Shown piece by piece: positions 1 to 7,415 of a stretch of DNA of 51,083 nucleotides. The first letter of the stretch is position 1. The number at the start of each line of letters is the position of its first letter. The notes under the pieces were generated by a model. That model worked only from the letters and a program-made list of their open reading frames with translations. It was not told the origin of the DNA and ran no database searches. This DNA comes from an uncultured Spirochaetaceae bacterium (lineage in GTDB: Bacteria; Spirochaetota; Spirochaetia; Sphaerochaetales; Sphaerochaetaceae), in the NCBI GenBank assembly GCA_945910645.1, contig CAMDZB010000007.1:1-51083 (forward strand), written 5' to 3'. The position numbers were made by a program, and so were the translations under genes.

Positions 1-1
1 A

Positions 2-1168
2 TACACAATCACACTTGATTACGATAACGATGGGCGAAACGAAACCCGTAGCGAAAAAGTACCAAGTTCTTTCCGTGGATATGGAGTTGGAAGTGAAGTA
101 AAAATACAAGCAGGCGGCTCACTTAGTGGTTATACAATAGATAAAGATACAGAACTTGTTTCTCTTTGGAGGGAAGCAAAATTTGATGATCCTTTAGAGC
201 AACCTACCAAAGACGGATATGTGTTTGATTCTTGGTACAAAGATGGTAGCCCGTACGATTTTAATAGCGATGTAACAGAGGATATGACACTTACGGCTAA
301 TTGGACAAAAAAGACATTTAATACACTCACATTTGATATTACAGGTCTTGAACCACCGGTTGCCACGCAAACATTGTATTACGGAAGCGACAATATATGG
401 TACGAGGCGCTCGGCGAAGGTGATTTACTTCTTACTAGAAACAAAGTCACGGGAGATGTAAAATTCAACATACCTGAAGCTCCTGTGTGGACTCTGACAC
501 TCAATAAGAATAGACCACAAAATGCCCCGTTTAGTGATGCCGATATTATCCTTTCAAAAAATCAACTGACGCTATATCCCAAAGATGGTGTATTCAGCTC
601 TGATGAATACATATCCAAGGACGGTATTGTGAAAGTACCATCAATTACAGATAATGTAAATGTCACTTTGGATACATCCAGAAGGTACCCAAGTGAAAAT
701 GTTGAAGCTACAATTTCGCGTGATGATATAAAGTTTTTAGGATGGAAAATCGGAGATGAAAAAATAACAGACTTGTCTAAATATGAGGTGACAGCAGATA
801 ATATCAGCTTGAATGCGTCTTGGGGATACAAGGTATCAATAGGGGAATTGAAGGTACCGGGTGTGGGCATTTCTGATGCGGATAGGGGATTCTATACTAC
901 TACACAAGATATTGATGAATCTGTTGATGATAAGTCTAAACAACAAAGAGTAGCGTACTATGCTGAGGGGGAAACGGTTAAATTGTATTATTGCAACAGC
1001 AGTATACGTGGTATAGAAATTACCCTTAAAAACGAATGGAGTGGAGAAACTAAATCAATTGGTGCAGTTGACACTTATAAATATAAATATTCATTATTAG
1101 AAATAGCGTCTATGGCTAACCAACCACTCTCAATATCATTTAACGTAACTAGCTCAGAAAAAGTTTGA
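2..1168 (+). CDS. Surface or secreted protein with InlB-type B repeat, 5' partial
   Basis: The reading frame is open from the left edge to a TGA at 1166-1168, so about 388 residues of a longer protein are visible and the start lies outside the window. Around visible residues 74-100 it matches the Listeria-Bacteroides (InlB B, Flg_new) repeat: F-D-x-W-Y-x-D-G, then D-V-T-x-D-x-T-L-T-A-N-W. A second, more diverged copy follows at about 230-275 (F-L-G-W-K-I-G, then V-T-A-D-N-I-S-L-N-A-S-W). The rest is Thr/Ser/Asp-rich and beta-prone. Such repeats occur in extracellular or cell-surface proteins. Export cannot be checked because the N-terminus is missing. A strong terminator follows 15 bases after the stop. 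The specific role is unknown. Confidence 0.75.
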   Translation, partial: YTITLDYDNDGRNETRSEKVPSSFRGYGVGSEVKIQAGGSLSGYTIDKDTELVSLWREAKFDDPLEQPTKDGYVFDSWYKDGSPYDFNSDVTEDMTLTANWTKKTFNTLTFDITGLEPPVATQTLYYGSDNIWYEALGEGDLLLTRNKVTGDVKFNIPEAPVWTLTLNKNRPQNAPFSDADIILSKNQLTLYPKDGVFSSDEYISKDGIVKVPSITDNVNVTLDTSRRYPSENVEATISRDDIKFLGWKIGDEKITDLSKYEVTADNISLNASWGYKVSIGELKVPGVGISDADRGFYTTTQDIDESVDDKSKQQRVAYYAEGETVKLYYCNSSIRGIEITLKNEWSGETKSIGAVDTYKYKYSLLEIASMANQPLSISFNVTSSEKV

Positions 1169-1183
1169 AAAAGGTATAATTAA

Positions 1184-1212
1184 CAAAAGAGGGTGCAGCG
1201 CACCCTCTTTTG
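1184..1212. terminator. Bidirectional intrinsic terminator
   Basis: A perfect 13-bp inverted repeat (CAAAAGAGGGTGC, loop AGC, then its complement) has A-rich and T-rich outer arms. It lies between the convergent surface-protein gene and the hpf-like gene and can end transcripts from both. Confidence 0.9.
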
Positions 1213-1234
1213 TTTATAATGTGTTGCTTTGATC

Positions 1235-1534
1235 TTACTTTCTGTCTAGTTTCTTCTCTTTTTCCTTACGGCAAGTTCGTTCAAGTTTGTCTATAAGTTC
1301 GTCTACTGCAGACATAAAATCATAGCTGGTACATTCAACCTGTTTGAAGGTGCCCCATGAAAAGTGAAGAGTGGCCGCTGCTGTGATACTTGAATTCTTT
1401 TCAGGTTTCGTGAATGTAAGATCAAGGTTGTGTAAGTACTCCGAAGCAAATGACAATCTTGAAAGCTTCTTTTCAATAAAAGTGTTCTCTTCTTCGCCAA
1501 GTTTAAAACCGATAGATTTAATGTTAGTGTTCAT
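1235..1534 (-). CDS. hpf: Ribosome hibernation promoting factor (HPF/RaiA family), short form
   Basis: This 99-residue protein has the composition and length of the short S30AE/HPF family, which binds the 30S decoding region and inactivates ribosomes in slow growth. The N-terminal beta strand (I-K-S-I-G-F), a helix containing F-I-E-K-K-L-S-R-L, a central strand pair (L-D-L-T-F-T-K, then A-A-A-T-L-H-F) and a C-terminal helix rich in Lys/Arg fit the beta-alpha-beta-beta-beta-alpha fold. The ATG at 1534 is chosen because GGAGG lies 5 nt upstream (complement of 1540-1544); a longer reading would start at a TTG inside that site. A TATAAT box on the minus strand (1565-1570) gives a leader of about 25-30 nt. 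The long-form dimerization domain is absent. Confidence 0.8.
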   Translation of the reverse strand: MNTNIKSIGFKLGEEENTFIEKKLSRLSFASEYLHNLDLTFTKPEKNSSITAAATLHFSWGTFKQVECTSYDFMSAVDELIDKLERTCRKEKEKKLDRK

Positions 1535-1564
1535 AGTATCCTCCAAATTAGCTTCTATATATTA

Positions 1565-1570
1565 ATTATA
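1565..1570 (-). promoter_or_regulatory. -10 box of the hpf promoter
   Basis: TATAAT on the minus strand lies 30 nt upstream of the hpf ATG, leaving room for the GGAGG site. No good -35 is seen. Confidence 0.45.
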
Positions 1571-1607
1571 ACACTTTATATGGCTATTTAAAAAAATTTC
1601 TCTCGTA

Positions 1608-1613
1608 TATAAT
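1608..1613 (+). promoter_or_regulatory. -10 box 6 nt from the dgt start (leaderless type)
   Basis: TATAAT ends exactly 6 nt before the dgt ATG. Transcription would therefore start at or next to the A of ATG. There is no Shine-Dalgarno sequence and no clear -35. Confidence 0.55.
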
Positions 1614-1619
1614 TAGGGT

Positions 1620-2741
1620 ATGTCTACAAAATACATCAACGAAATTCCACATAGTGAACTCATCAAAAGAGAGATAAAGCGCGATAAGGACACAAGAAGT
1701 GACTACTACAGAGACAGCACTGCCATAATGCATTCAATGCCATTCAGACGCCTTAAACATAAGACTCAGGTGTTCTTTGCACCCCTAAACGACCATATTT
1801 GTACCAGAATTGAGCACTCAATGCACGTTGCAAGTATATCAGGATCAATCGCATCGTCGCTTGGACTTGATAGCGAACTTGTATGGGCAATAGGGCTTGG
1901 ACACGACACAGGTCACACTCCTTTCGGGCACGTTGGAGAGACTGTACTTAAGGAGTTCTGGAACAAGGATAAGAAGGAGAGCGACCCTGAATTTCAGCAC
2001 GAATTACTCTCGCTACGCACGATGAGATACACAGCCCTTGGTACTAAGGGACTAAACCTCACCTACGCAGTGCTTGACGGCATTGTATCGCACTGTGGAG
2101 AGAAGTTTCACGACGGTTACATGATGCCATCATCTGAGGTAAAGAACCTTGATAATATCAAAGACCGCAAGGATCTAGTTCCAAGCACGTGGGAGGGCGT
2201 TGTGGTTCGTTTTGCAGATTCAATAGCCTATCTCGGGCGGGATGCAGAGGATGCTGCACGTATGGGACTGATTAAGATGGATGATCTTCCAAAGTCTGTA
2301 AAAGAGACGCTTGGTGAGACAAACGGTGAAATAATCAACTCGCTTGTGAACGATCTTGTGGCATCATCGAGCCCAGAAAAGGGCATAGGATACAGCGCTA
2401 AGGTGAGAGATGTTGTGATGGAATTCGTACAGTTCAACTACAAGAACATCTACAAGAGTAAGACAATGGAGATAGAAACCGAAAAGCGTAAACGCCTATT
2501 AAACCTCATCTACACCTACATCGATTTCCTGTACTCGGAATACGAGACAAATCCGGATGCGCTCATGCTTGAAAAAACATCGATTGCAACTAATCTCAGG
2601 TCGTATCTTGATAAGCGAATCCCTGTGTATAACGAGCGTGGCGAGGGTAAGAGAGAGCTTCTGTTTGATTACGTTGCGGGGCTTACGGATACATTTGCAA
2701 TCGAGGCTGCAAAAGAGATACTTGGAGCAAAGCAGAGTTAG
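1620..2741 (+). CDS. dgt: Deoxyguanosinetriphosphate triphosphohydrolase (dGTPase), HD domain
   Basis: The 373-residue product hydrolyses dNTPs, classically dGTP to deoxyguanosine and triphosphate, and so shapes dNTP pools. The HD-domain metal site is visible: H66 in R-I-E-H-S-M-H, H95-D96 in G-L-G-H-D-T-G-H-T-P-F-G-H, and a downstream Asp in R-F-A-D-S-I-A-Y. The N-terminal R-D-x-x-R-I/P-F-R-R-L-K-H-K-T-Q segment is typical of the family (here P-F-R-R-L-K-H-K-T-Q at 41-50). The length fits the shorter bacterial dNTPases. The ATG at 1620 has no ribosome-binding site but a TATAAT 6 nt upstream. A monocistronic unit is likely, since the next gene has its own strong promoter. The preferred substrate cannot be told from sequence. 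Confidence 0.92.
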   Translation: MSTKYINEIPHSELIKREIKRDKDTRSDYYRDSTAIMHSMPFRRLKHKTQVFFAPLNDHICTRIEHSMHVASISGSIASSLGLDSELVWAIGLGHDTGHTPFGHVGETVLKEFWNKDKKESDPEFQHELLSLRTMRYTALGTKGLNLTYAVLDGIVSHCGEKFHDGYMMPSSEVKNLDNIKDRKDLVPSTWEGVVVRFADSIAYLGRDAEDAARMGLIKMDDLPKSVKETLGETNGEIINSLVNDLVASSSPEKGIGYSAKVRDVVMEFVQFNYKNIYKSKTMEIETEKRKRLLNLIYTYIDFLYSEYETNPDALMLEKTSIATNLRSYLDKRIPVYNERGEGKRELLFDYVAGLTDTFAIEAAKEILGAKQS

Positions 2742-2806
2742 GACACAAGTAGTAATTTGGCATAAACTGACGTGGTTGAGACGCCTTAATTACGCAATTG
2801 TTAAAC

Positions 2807-2835
2807 TTGAATTGTGCTTTTTAAGTAATTATAAT
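2807..2835 (+). promoter_or_regulatory. Sigma-70 promoter of the Hrb gene
   Basis: TTGAAT (2807-2812) and TATAAT (2830-2835) are separated by exactly 17 bp. The start codon follows at 2857 after an AGGGAGG ribosome-binding site. This is one of the best promoters in the window and contrasts with the leaderless-type starts nearby. Confidence 0.8.
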
Positions 2836-2856
2836 TTTAATAAAGGGAGGATAAAT

Positions 2857-3474
2857 ATGGACAAAAAAGCACTTTATAGTCTTTCATACGGTGTTTTTCT
2901 GCTTTCTGTTAAAACAAAAGAAAAAGAAAATGCCTGCATAACAAACGTAGGAGTACAGGTTGCAAGCGATCCTACAAGAATAGCAATTTCGGTATTAAAC
3001 ACAAATCTAACATGCGAGCTTTTAAAACAGAGCGGAGTGTTTGTATTAAGTGCTCTTGATAAAACATTTCCGTTTGAAACAATTAAGCATTTTGGAATGC
3101 AATCGGGAAGAGATGTTGAAAAATTTAAGGGTTTAAACTTTCAGCGTGATTCAAATGATATTCCTTATTTGACAGAGCATGTATCTGCAATAATAAGCGC
3201 GCGTGTTGTTAAACAGGAAGACCTTGGAACGCATACTTTGTTTATAGCAGAGGTAACGGATGCCGTATCTCTTACAGGAGCAGAGCCCATGACGTATGCC
3301 TATTATCAGGCAGAGGTTAAGCCTAAAAAACAGACAAATAGCGCAAAAAAAATAATTGGCTGGAGATGTGTAATTTGTCAATATGTGTACGAAGGCGAAA
3401 CATTGCCCGATGACTATACCTGTCCTTTATGCGGACACCCAAAAGAGGATTTTGAACCGATTTACGAGTCTTAA
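2857..3474 (+). CDS. hrb: High-molecular-weight rubredoxin (flavin reductase + rubredoxin)
   Basis: This is a 205-residue two-domain electron carrier. Residues 1-155 form an FMN-binding split-barrel flavin reductase domain. Residues 168-205 are a rubredoxin with the Fe-binding cysteines C171, C174, C189 and C192 (W-R-C-V-I-C and C-P-L-C-G). In anaerobes such as Moorella, Hrb takes electrons from NAD(P)H and passes them to a flavodiiron protein that reduces O2 or NO, so an oxidative/nitrosative defence role is the best inference. The ATG at 2857 follows AGGGAGG. An in-frame extension upstream would overlap dgt and the promoter and is not used. Three sampled 60-base lines of the gene have 18-22 G+C, lower than most neighbours. 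Confidence 0.9.
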   Translation: MDKKALYSLSYGVFLLSVKTKEKENACITNVGVQVASDPTRIAISVLNTNLTCELLKQSGVFVLSALDKTFPFETIKHFGMQSGRDVEKFKGLNFQRDSNDIPYLTEHVSAIISARVVKQEDLGTHTLFIAEVTDAVSLTGAEPMTYAYYQAEVKPKKQTNSAKKIIGWRCVICQYVYEGETLPDDYTCPLCGHPKEDFEPIYES

Positions 3475-3572
3475 TTTGCTGTTATAGGTACGCCTCGTAA
3501 GGTAAATGTCTTAGAGCTTATATCTACTTTCTCTTCTGTTCTAAAAATATGTTGCATTACTATGTTATATGA

Positions 3573-3578
3573 TATAAT
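3573..3578 (+). promoter_or_regulatory. -10 box 8 nt from the DUF212 start (leaderless type)
   Basis: TATAAT ends 8 nt before ATG 3587 and no Shine-Dalgarno site fits between them. A TTGCAT lies upstream at 3552-3557 with a short 15-bp spacing. Confidence 0.5.
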
Positions 3579-3586
3579 TATAGGAC

Positions 3587-4045
3587 ATGAAAGACCTTAT
3601 ACTACAATTTTTTCACAATACGCCTTTGATGGCAGCAATGGTGAGTACTTTAATTGCTCAGGCTGTCAAAGTGATCATAAATCTAATTGTATACAAGAAG
3701 TTTGATGCACGTCTTCTGTTTGAGACGGGTGGAATGCCATCAAGCCATACTGCATGCGTTGGTGCATTGTGGACAAGTATTGTGGTGATCTACGGGATGG
3801 ATAGCCCATTGAGCGCAATCGCATTTGTACTTGGCGGTATTGTGTATAGGGATGCAGTTGGAGTGAGAAGACAGGCGGGAATTCATGCAAAGATCCTAAA
3901 TGAAATCACAAAGTATGAGGAAAGCGATGAACACGACCTGTACTTAAAGCCATTAAAGACGCTCTTAGGACACACACCTACTCAGGCGCTTGTTGGGCTT
4001 GCTCAGGGATTTCTTGTTGGAGTCTTATACGCAAAGTTTATTTAA
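3587..4045 (+). CDS. Divergent PAP2 family membrane protein (DUF212, YuiD-like)
   Basis: This 152-residue integral membrane protein carries hallmarks of the DUF212/divergent-PAP2 family: G-G-M-P-S-S-H-T-A at 48-56, the segment R-D-A-x-G-V-R-R-x-A-G-x-H-A-x-x-L-N, and L-G-H-T-P-T-Q near the end. These echo the phosphatase motifs of type-2 phosphatidic acid phosphatases, but no substrate is established for this branch. Hydrophobic segments span about residues 12-34, 55-85 and 133-151. It stands alone between Hrb and recA. The -10 box sits 8 nt from ATG, with no ribosome-binding site. Family assignment is firm; function is not. Confidence 0.85.
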   Translation: MKDLILQFFHNTPLMAAMVSTLIAQAVKVIINLIVYKKFDARLLFETGGMPSSHTACVGALWTSIVVIYGMDSPLSAIAFVLGGIVYRDAVGVRRQAGIHAKILNEITKYEESDEHDLYLKPLKTLLGHTPTQALVGLAQGFLVGVLYAKFI

Positions 4046-4065
4046 CAACAATAATTAACATAATA

Positions 4066-4094
4066 ATGAAAATTTATTCATAATTTAATATAGT
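4066..4094 (+). promoter_or_regulatory. recA promoter with overlapping palindrome (possible SOS operator)
   Basis: TATAGT (4089-4094) is a good -10. Upstream, over the -35 and spacer, lies the inverted repeat ATGAA-N6-TTCAT (4066-4081). A repressor bound there would block the promoter, as LexA does at recA genes. The motif does not match a published LexA box that I can name, so the operator role is inference. Confidence 0.35.
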
Positions 4095-4123
4095 AAACAC
4101 AAGATGCGATGCGGAGGATAGGA

Positions 4124-5167
4124 ATGGCAAAGGCAAAAACCACGACAGAAACAAACGATAAGGAAGAAATTCTTGAAGTTACAAGAACGCAGATAGAAAA
4201 ACAATTCGGAAAAGGCGCTTTAATGAAGCTTGGAGAAGGCGCACAAGACCTAAACATAAAAGTGATACCATCAGGCTGTATTCTATTAGATGAGGCTTTA
4301 GGAGTTGGAGGATACCCTACGGGCAGAATTATCGAGGTATACGGACCTGAAAGCTCAGGAAAAACAACGCTTGCACTACAGGCCATAGCTGAGGCACAGA
4401 AGAACGGAGGAATCGCTGCGTTTATCGACGCAGAGCACGCTTTGGACCCAACTTATGCGCAAAATGTAGGCGTAAACATCAACGAGCTATGGGTAAGTCA
4501 ACCGGACTCAGGAGAGCAGGCACTCGAGGTCACAGAGAGCCTTGTGAGATCAGGCGCTGTGGATATTATCGTGGTTGACTCTGTTGCTGCCCTCACTCCA
4601 CAGGCTGAGATAGACGGCGAAATGGGCGACTCACACGTAGGACTTCAGGCACGTTTGATGAGCCAGGCACTTCGTAAGCTTACATCGCTTCTTGCAAAGA
4701 CAAACACAACAATCATCTTTATCAACCAGATTAGAATGAAGATCGGCGTGATGTTTGGAAATCCAGAGACCACAACAGGCGGTAATGCGCTTAAGTTCTA
4801 CTCGTCAATACGAATCGAGGTGAGAAAGGGCGAAACTCTTTCAAAGTCAAGCAACGATGACGCTGTGGGTCACAAGGTGAAGATCAAGATTGTTAAGAAT
4901 AAGGTTGCTCCACCGTTTAGAAAGTTCGAAACTGACCTTTACTTCGGTGAGGGGCTATCAAAGGCTTCATCAATCCTTGATGCTGCAATCAAGTACGATT
5001 TGATCGAAAAACTTGGCTCATGGTTCTCGTACAAAGACGAGAAGATTGCTCAGGGTAGGGATGCTGCAATTAAGTACATCAAGGAACACGAAGACATCTA
5101 CGATGAGCTTAATGAGACGCTCCACGAGCTGATGTTCAACAAAAAAAATAGTGCAGAGGAAGAATAA
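4124..5167 (+). CDS. recA: Recombinase RecA
   Basis: The 347-residue RecA drives strand exchange in homologous recombination and co-activates LexA-type self-cleavage. Walker A is G-P-E-S-S-G-K-T at 74-81, Walker B lies in [13 protein letters not shown], and the L2 region contains [18 protein letters not shown]. Length and order are standard. The start is ATG 4124, because GGAGGA lies 6-7 nt upstream; the in-frame ATG at 4109 precedes that site. The last codons hold the stem of a terminator that serves the opposing gene on the minus strand. Its only neighbours are unrelated, so it is probably transcribed alone. Confidence 0.98.
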   Translation: MAKAKTTTETNDKEEILEVTRTQIEKQFGKGALMKLGEGAQDLNIKVIPSGCILLDEALGVGGYPTGRIIEVYGPESSGKTTLALQAIAEAQKNGGIAAFIDAEHALDPTYAQNVGVNINELWVSQPDSGEQALEVTESLVRSGAVDIIVVDSVAALTPQAEIDGEMGDSHVGLQARLMSQALRKLTSLLAKTNTTIIFINQIRMKIGVMFGNPETTTGGNALKFYSSIRIEVRKGETLSKSSNDDAVGHKVKIKIVKNKVAPPFRKFETDLYFGEGLSKASSILDAAIKYDLIEKLGSWFSYKDEKIAQGRDAAIKYIKEHEDIYDELNETLHELMFNKKNSAEEE

Positions 5168-5180
5168 TCCCCTGCACTAT
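5140..5180 (-). terminator. Terminator of the SIMPL gene, embedded in the recA 3' end
   Basis: Read on the minus strand, the stem ATAGTGCAG (plus GG, with one mismatch) pairs with CTGCACTAT (arms 5172-5180 and 5148-5156) and is followed directly by eight T. It lies across the final recA codons and stop, so one sequence encodes the RecA C-terminus and ends the convergent transcript. Confidence 0.75.
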
Positions 5181-5205
5181 AACATCAAGTAACGCCGTTA
5201 TAGTA

Positions 5206-5982
5206 TTACTTGTTTTCAAACGCAGCAACGATTGATACTGTTGTTGACACCTCAAATTCACCAGAGACGATGGAAGTTGTCGCAAACGATGTATCCATAG
5301 CTGTTGCTTCCTTATAGAGCATGCGTGGTGTGTTTGTAAAGTACGGCGTGCTGTCGTTGCCTTCTGTGATGGTCTTGATTTCAGTAACAGTAACGCCTGC
5401 ACTTTCTGCAAAGTCGTTAATCTTTTCAAGTGCCTTCTCAACGGCAATCTTACGAGCACTTTTGTAAAGTGACTCCTCATCCTTCACCGAGAACTCTATG
5501 TTGTTAATCTGAATAGCCTCAATTGCGCTAAGTTCATCGATTATGGATCCAAGTCTAGCTTCATTTCCATCCTTGATGTTTTCGATTCTAACAGAGATTG
5601 TCTCTGACACGCCCTGACCGAGTAACACATCCTGCCTCTGGTCATAGTCGTATTTTTTACGTGGTCCGATTGCGAGTGATGATGTTTTTGTATCTGATTT
5701 TTTCACGCTGTACTTTTCGAGTACTTCGTATATTCTAGTAACTTTCTGATTTGCCCTGTTTAGCGCTTCTGATGTAGTTGGTGCAATCTCATCAACAGAG
5801 ATTCTGAATGTTACAACATCAGGGCTACCCTTAGCAATGCCCTTACCTGTAACTGTGATGTAGTTGACATCAGGTGTCGGAGCTTCCGTTTTAATGGATG
5901 TTGATCCTTCACTGTTGCATGATGCAAGAGCAAAGACGCTTAAAAAAACAAACAAAATGATTAAAATTCTATTCTTTCTCAT
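5206..5982 (-). CDS. SIMPL domain (DUF541) lipoprotein
   Basis: This 258-residue protein has a lipoprotein signal peptide: M-R-K-N-R, a hydrophobic core, then the lipobox F-A-L-A-S-C at about residue 21. The mature part is a SIMPL/DUF541 domain, with I-T-V-T-G-K-G near its start, V-T-F-R-I-S-V, repeated alpha-beta units and the closing E-V-S-T-T-V-S-I-V-A-A-F-E. Family members are periplasmic or outer-membrane associated and have been linked to oxidative-stress tolerance, but the biochemical role is not known. ATG 5982 is preferred because TATATT on the minus strand ends exactly 6 nt upstream (leaderless type); ATG 5988 is possible. Earlier in-frame codons would run into the divergent MATE promoter. 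Confidence 0.8.
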   Translation of the reverse strand: MRKNRILIILFVFLSVFALASCNSEGSTSIKTEAPTPDVNYITVTGKGIAKGSPDVVTFRISVDEIAPTTSEALNRANQKVTRIYEVLEKYSVKKSDTKTSSLAIGPRKKYDYDQRQDVLLGQGVSETISVRIENIKDGNEARLGSIIDELSAIEAIQINNIEFSVKDEESLYKSARKIAVEKALEKINDFAESAGVTVTEIKTITEGNDSTPYFTNTPRMLYKEATAMDTSFATTSIVSGEFEVSTTVSIVAAFENK

Positions 5983-5988
5983 AATCAT

Positions 5989-5994
5989 AATATA
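5989..5994 (-). promoter_or_regulatory. -10 box 6 nt from the SIMPL gene start
   Basis: Minus-strand TATATT is followed by ATGATT and then ATG 5982. The distance is the same as for dgt, udp and tgt. Confidence 0.45.
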
Positions 5995-6062
5995 GTCAAA
6001 ATAATTCCAATATTCCAATGAATTGTCAAAAAAGGTAATTTTTGTTTTTAAAAGCAATGTGT

Positions 6063-6068
6063 TATAAT
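6063..6068 (+). promoter_or_regulatory. -10 box 9 nt from the MATE pump start
   Basis: TATAAT ends 9 nt before ATG 6078. The expected transcript would carry only about 3 untranslated bases. The -35 is weak. Confidence 0.5.
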
Positions 6069-6077
6069 CAACAAACA

Positions 6078-7415
6078 ATGCAAAATAGTTTAAAGGCTAA
6101 CATATCAGGCGATCATCTCTTTAGAAAAATGTGTAGTTTCGGAATTCCAATATTTCTTGCATTATTCATCCAGGCTCTTTATGGTGCTGTGGATCTCTGG
6201 GCTGTAGGTCGATTTGGAAATGCAGAAGACGTAACGGCCGTCGCAAACGGAAGTCATTTTATGTCGCTTGTTACCGCTCTGTTTGTGGGTGTGTCTGTTG
6301 GTGCAACTATTGAACTTACAGAGAAGTTTGCAGAAGGGGATGATTACGCATCAGGATACATCGCAGGTGCATGTATAAGAGTAATCGCGCTGTTCGGATT
6401 AGCTGTAGGACTCTTACTGATAATCTTTGCGCCCCTTGTAGCCCGTGTGATGAATACACCAGATGAAGCTATCGCAAAAACGGTGTTGTACCTTAGGATA
6501 TGCGGAATCGGAAGCATAGCAATTGCGCTTTTTAACCTAATCAGTGCTATCTTCAGAGCCATTGGGGATGCAACAACGCCGCTTTTATTCGTGCTCGTTG
6601 CATGCGTGTTTAACGTGATCTTAGACGTAGTTTTGGTGGAATTCTGCCATCTTGGAACGCTCGGAGTGGCTCTAGCAACAGTTGTAAGTCAGAGCATGAG
6701 CGTAATCTCAGCAATATTATACATACGCAAGTTTCATCTCCCGTTTGTATTCGGACTTGAACAGGTTGAGACTCATAAAGGATTCGGACGACGGGTGCTG
6801 AAGATGGGGTTGCCTGTGGGAATACAGCAGGTGTTCGTAAACTGTTTTTACGTGATCATACTTGCGTTTTCTAACTCGCTTGGTATGGTGGTATCGGCAG
6901 GCGTGGGGATTGCAGAGAGAGTGATTATGTTTGTGATGCTAATCCCGCTTACATTTATGGAAACTCTAACCGTGTTTGTGGCAGAGAGCAAGGCAAGAGG
7001 AGATCATAAAACTGCTTCAAAGAGCCTATTTATCGGTATGATTTCATCAATAGTTGTGGGACTTATGGTGTTTGTGCTTTTCGAGTACTTCAGCCCGTAT
7101 GTATCCGCAATATTTGTAAGCGACAAGGAAATAATAAAGGTATCCAGTGAATTCCTCAAAGCCACCGCGCTTGAATGCCTGATTCTTTCGATGACCTATT
7201 GTTTCCTTGGATACCTTAATGGTACAAAGCACACGCCTTTTGTTATGTTACAGGGTGCAGTTGGAATCTTTTGTGTAAAGTTACCATACGCCTACTACGC
7301 TGTATTTCTCACGACTCCTCGTGTGTACAATGTAGCTCTATCCCTTGAGTTTGCAGGAATGGCACAGCTGTTCTTATGTATATGCTACTTCCTCATAATC
7401 TCAAAAGACAAGTGA
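6078..7415 (+). CDS. MATE family efflux transporter
   Basis: The product is a 445-residue polytopic membrane protein of the multi-antimicrobial extrusion family, which exports cationic drugs and metabolites using a Na+ or H+ gradient. It has about twelve hydrophobic segments in two similar halves. Typical elements are F-G-I-P-I-F-L-A-L-F-I-Q-A-L-Y-G-A-V-D near residues 25-45, F-R-A-I-G-D-A-T-T-P in the first half, and the matching V-L-K-M-G-L-P-V-G-I-Q-Q-V at the start of the second. The start at 6078 is chosen because the upstream in-frame ATG at 6042 would precede the promoter. The stop codon directly abuts the stop codon of the convergent EF-G-like gene. Substrate is unknown. Confidence 0.9.
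   Translation: MQNSLKANISGDHLFRKMCSFGIPIFLALFIQALYGAVDLWAVGRFGNAEDVTAVANGSHFMSLVTALFVGVSVGATIELTEKFAEGDDYASGYIAGACIRVIALFGLAVGLLLIIFAPLVARVMNTPDEAIAKTVLYLRICGIGSIAIALFNLISAIFRAIGDATTPLLFVLVACVFNVILDVVLVEFCHLGTLGVALATVVSQSMSVISAILYIRKFHLPFVFGLEQVETHKGFGRRVLKMGLPVGIQQVFVNCFYVIILAFSNSLGMVVSAGVGIAERVIMFVMLIPLTFMETLTVFVAESKARGDHKTASKSLFIGMISSIVVGLMVFVLFEYFSPYVSAIFVSDKEIIKVSSEFLKATALECLILSMTYCFLGYLNGTKHTPFVMLQGAVGIFCVKLPYAYYAVFLTTPRVYNVALSLEFAGMAQLFLCICYFLIISKDK

Noticed and set aside
2557-2856. Upstream in-frame extension of the Hrb gene to 2557.
   Set aside because: It would overlap dgt by almost 200 bases and cross a 17-bp-spaced promoter and an AGGGAGG site; the ATG at 2857 is correct.
6042-6077. 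Earlier ATG for the MATE transporter.
   Set aside because: It lies upstream of the TATAAT box, so it would not be on the transcript; the residues it adds resemble no family N-terminus.
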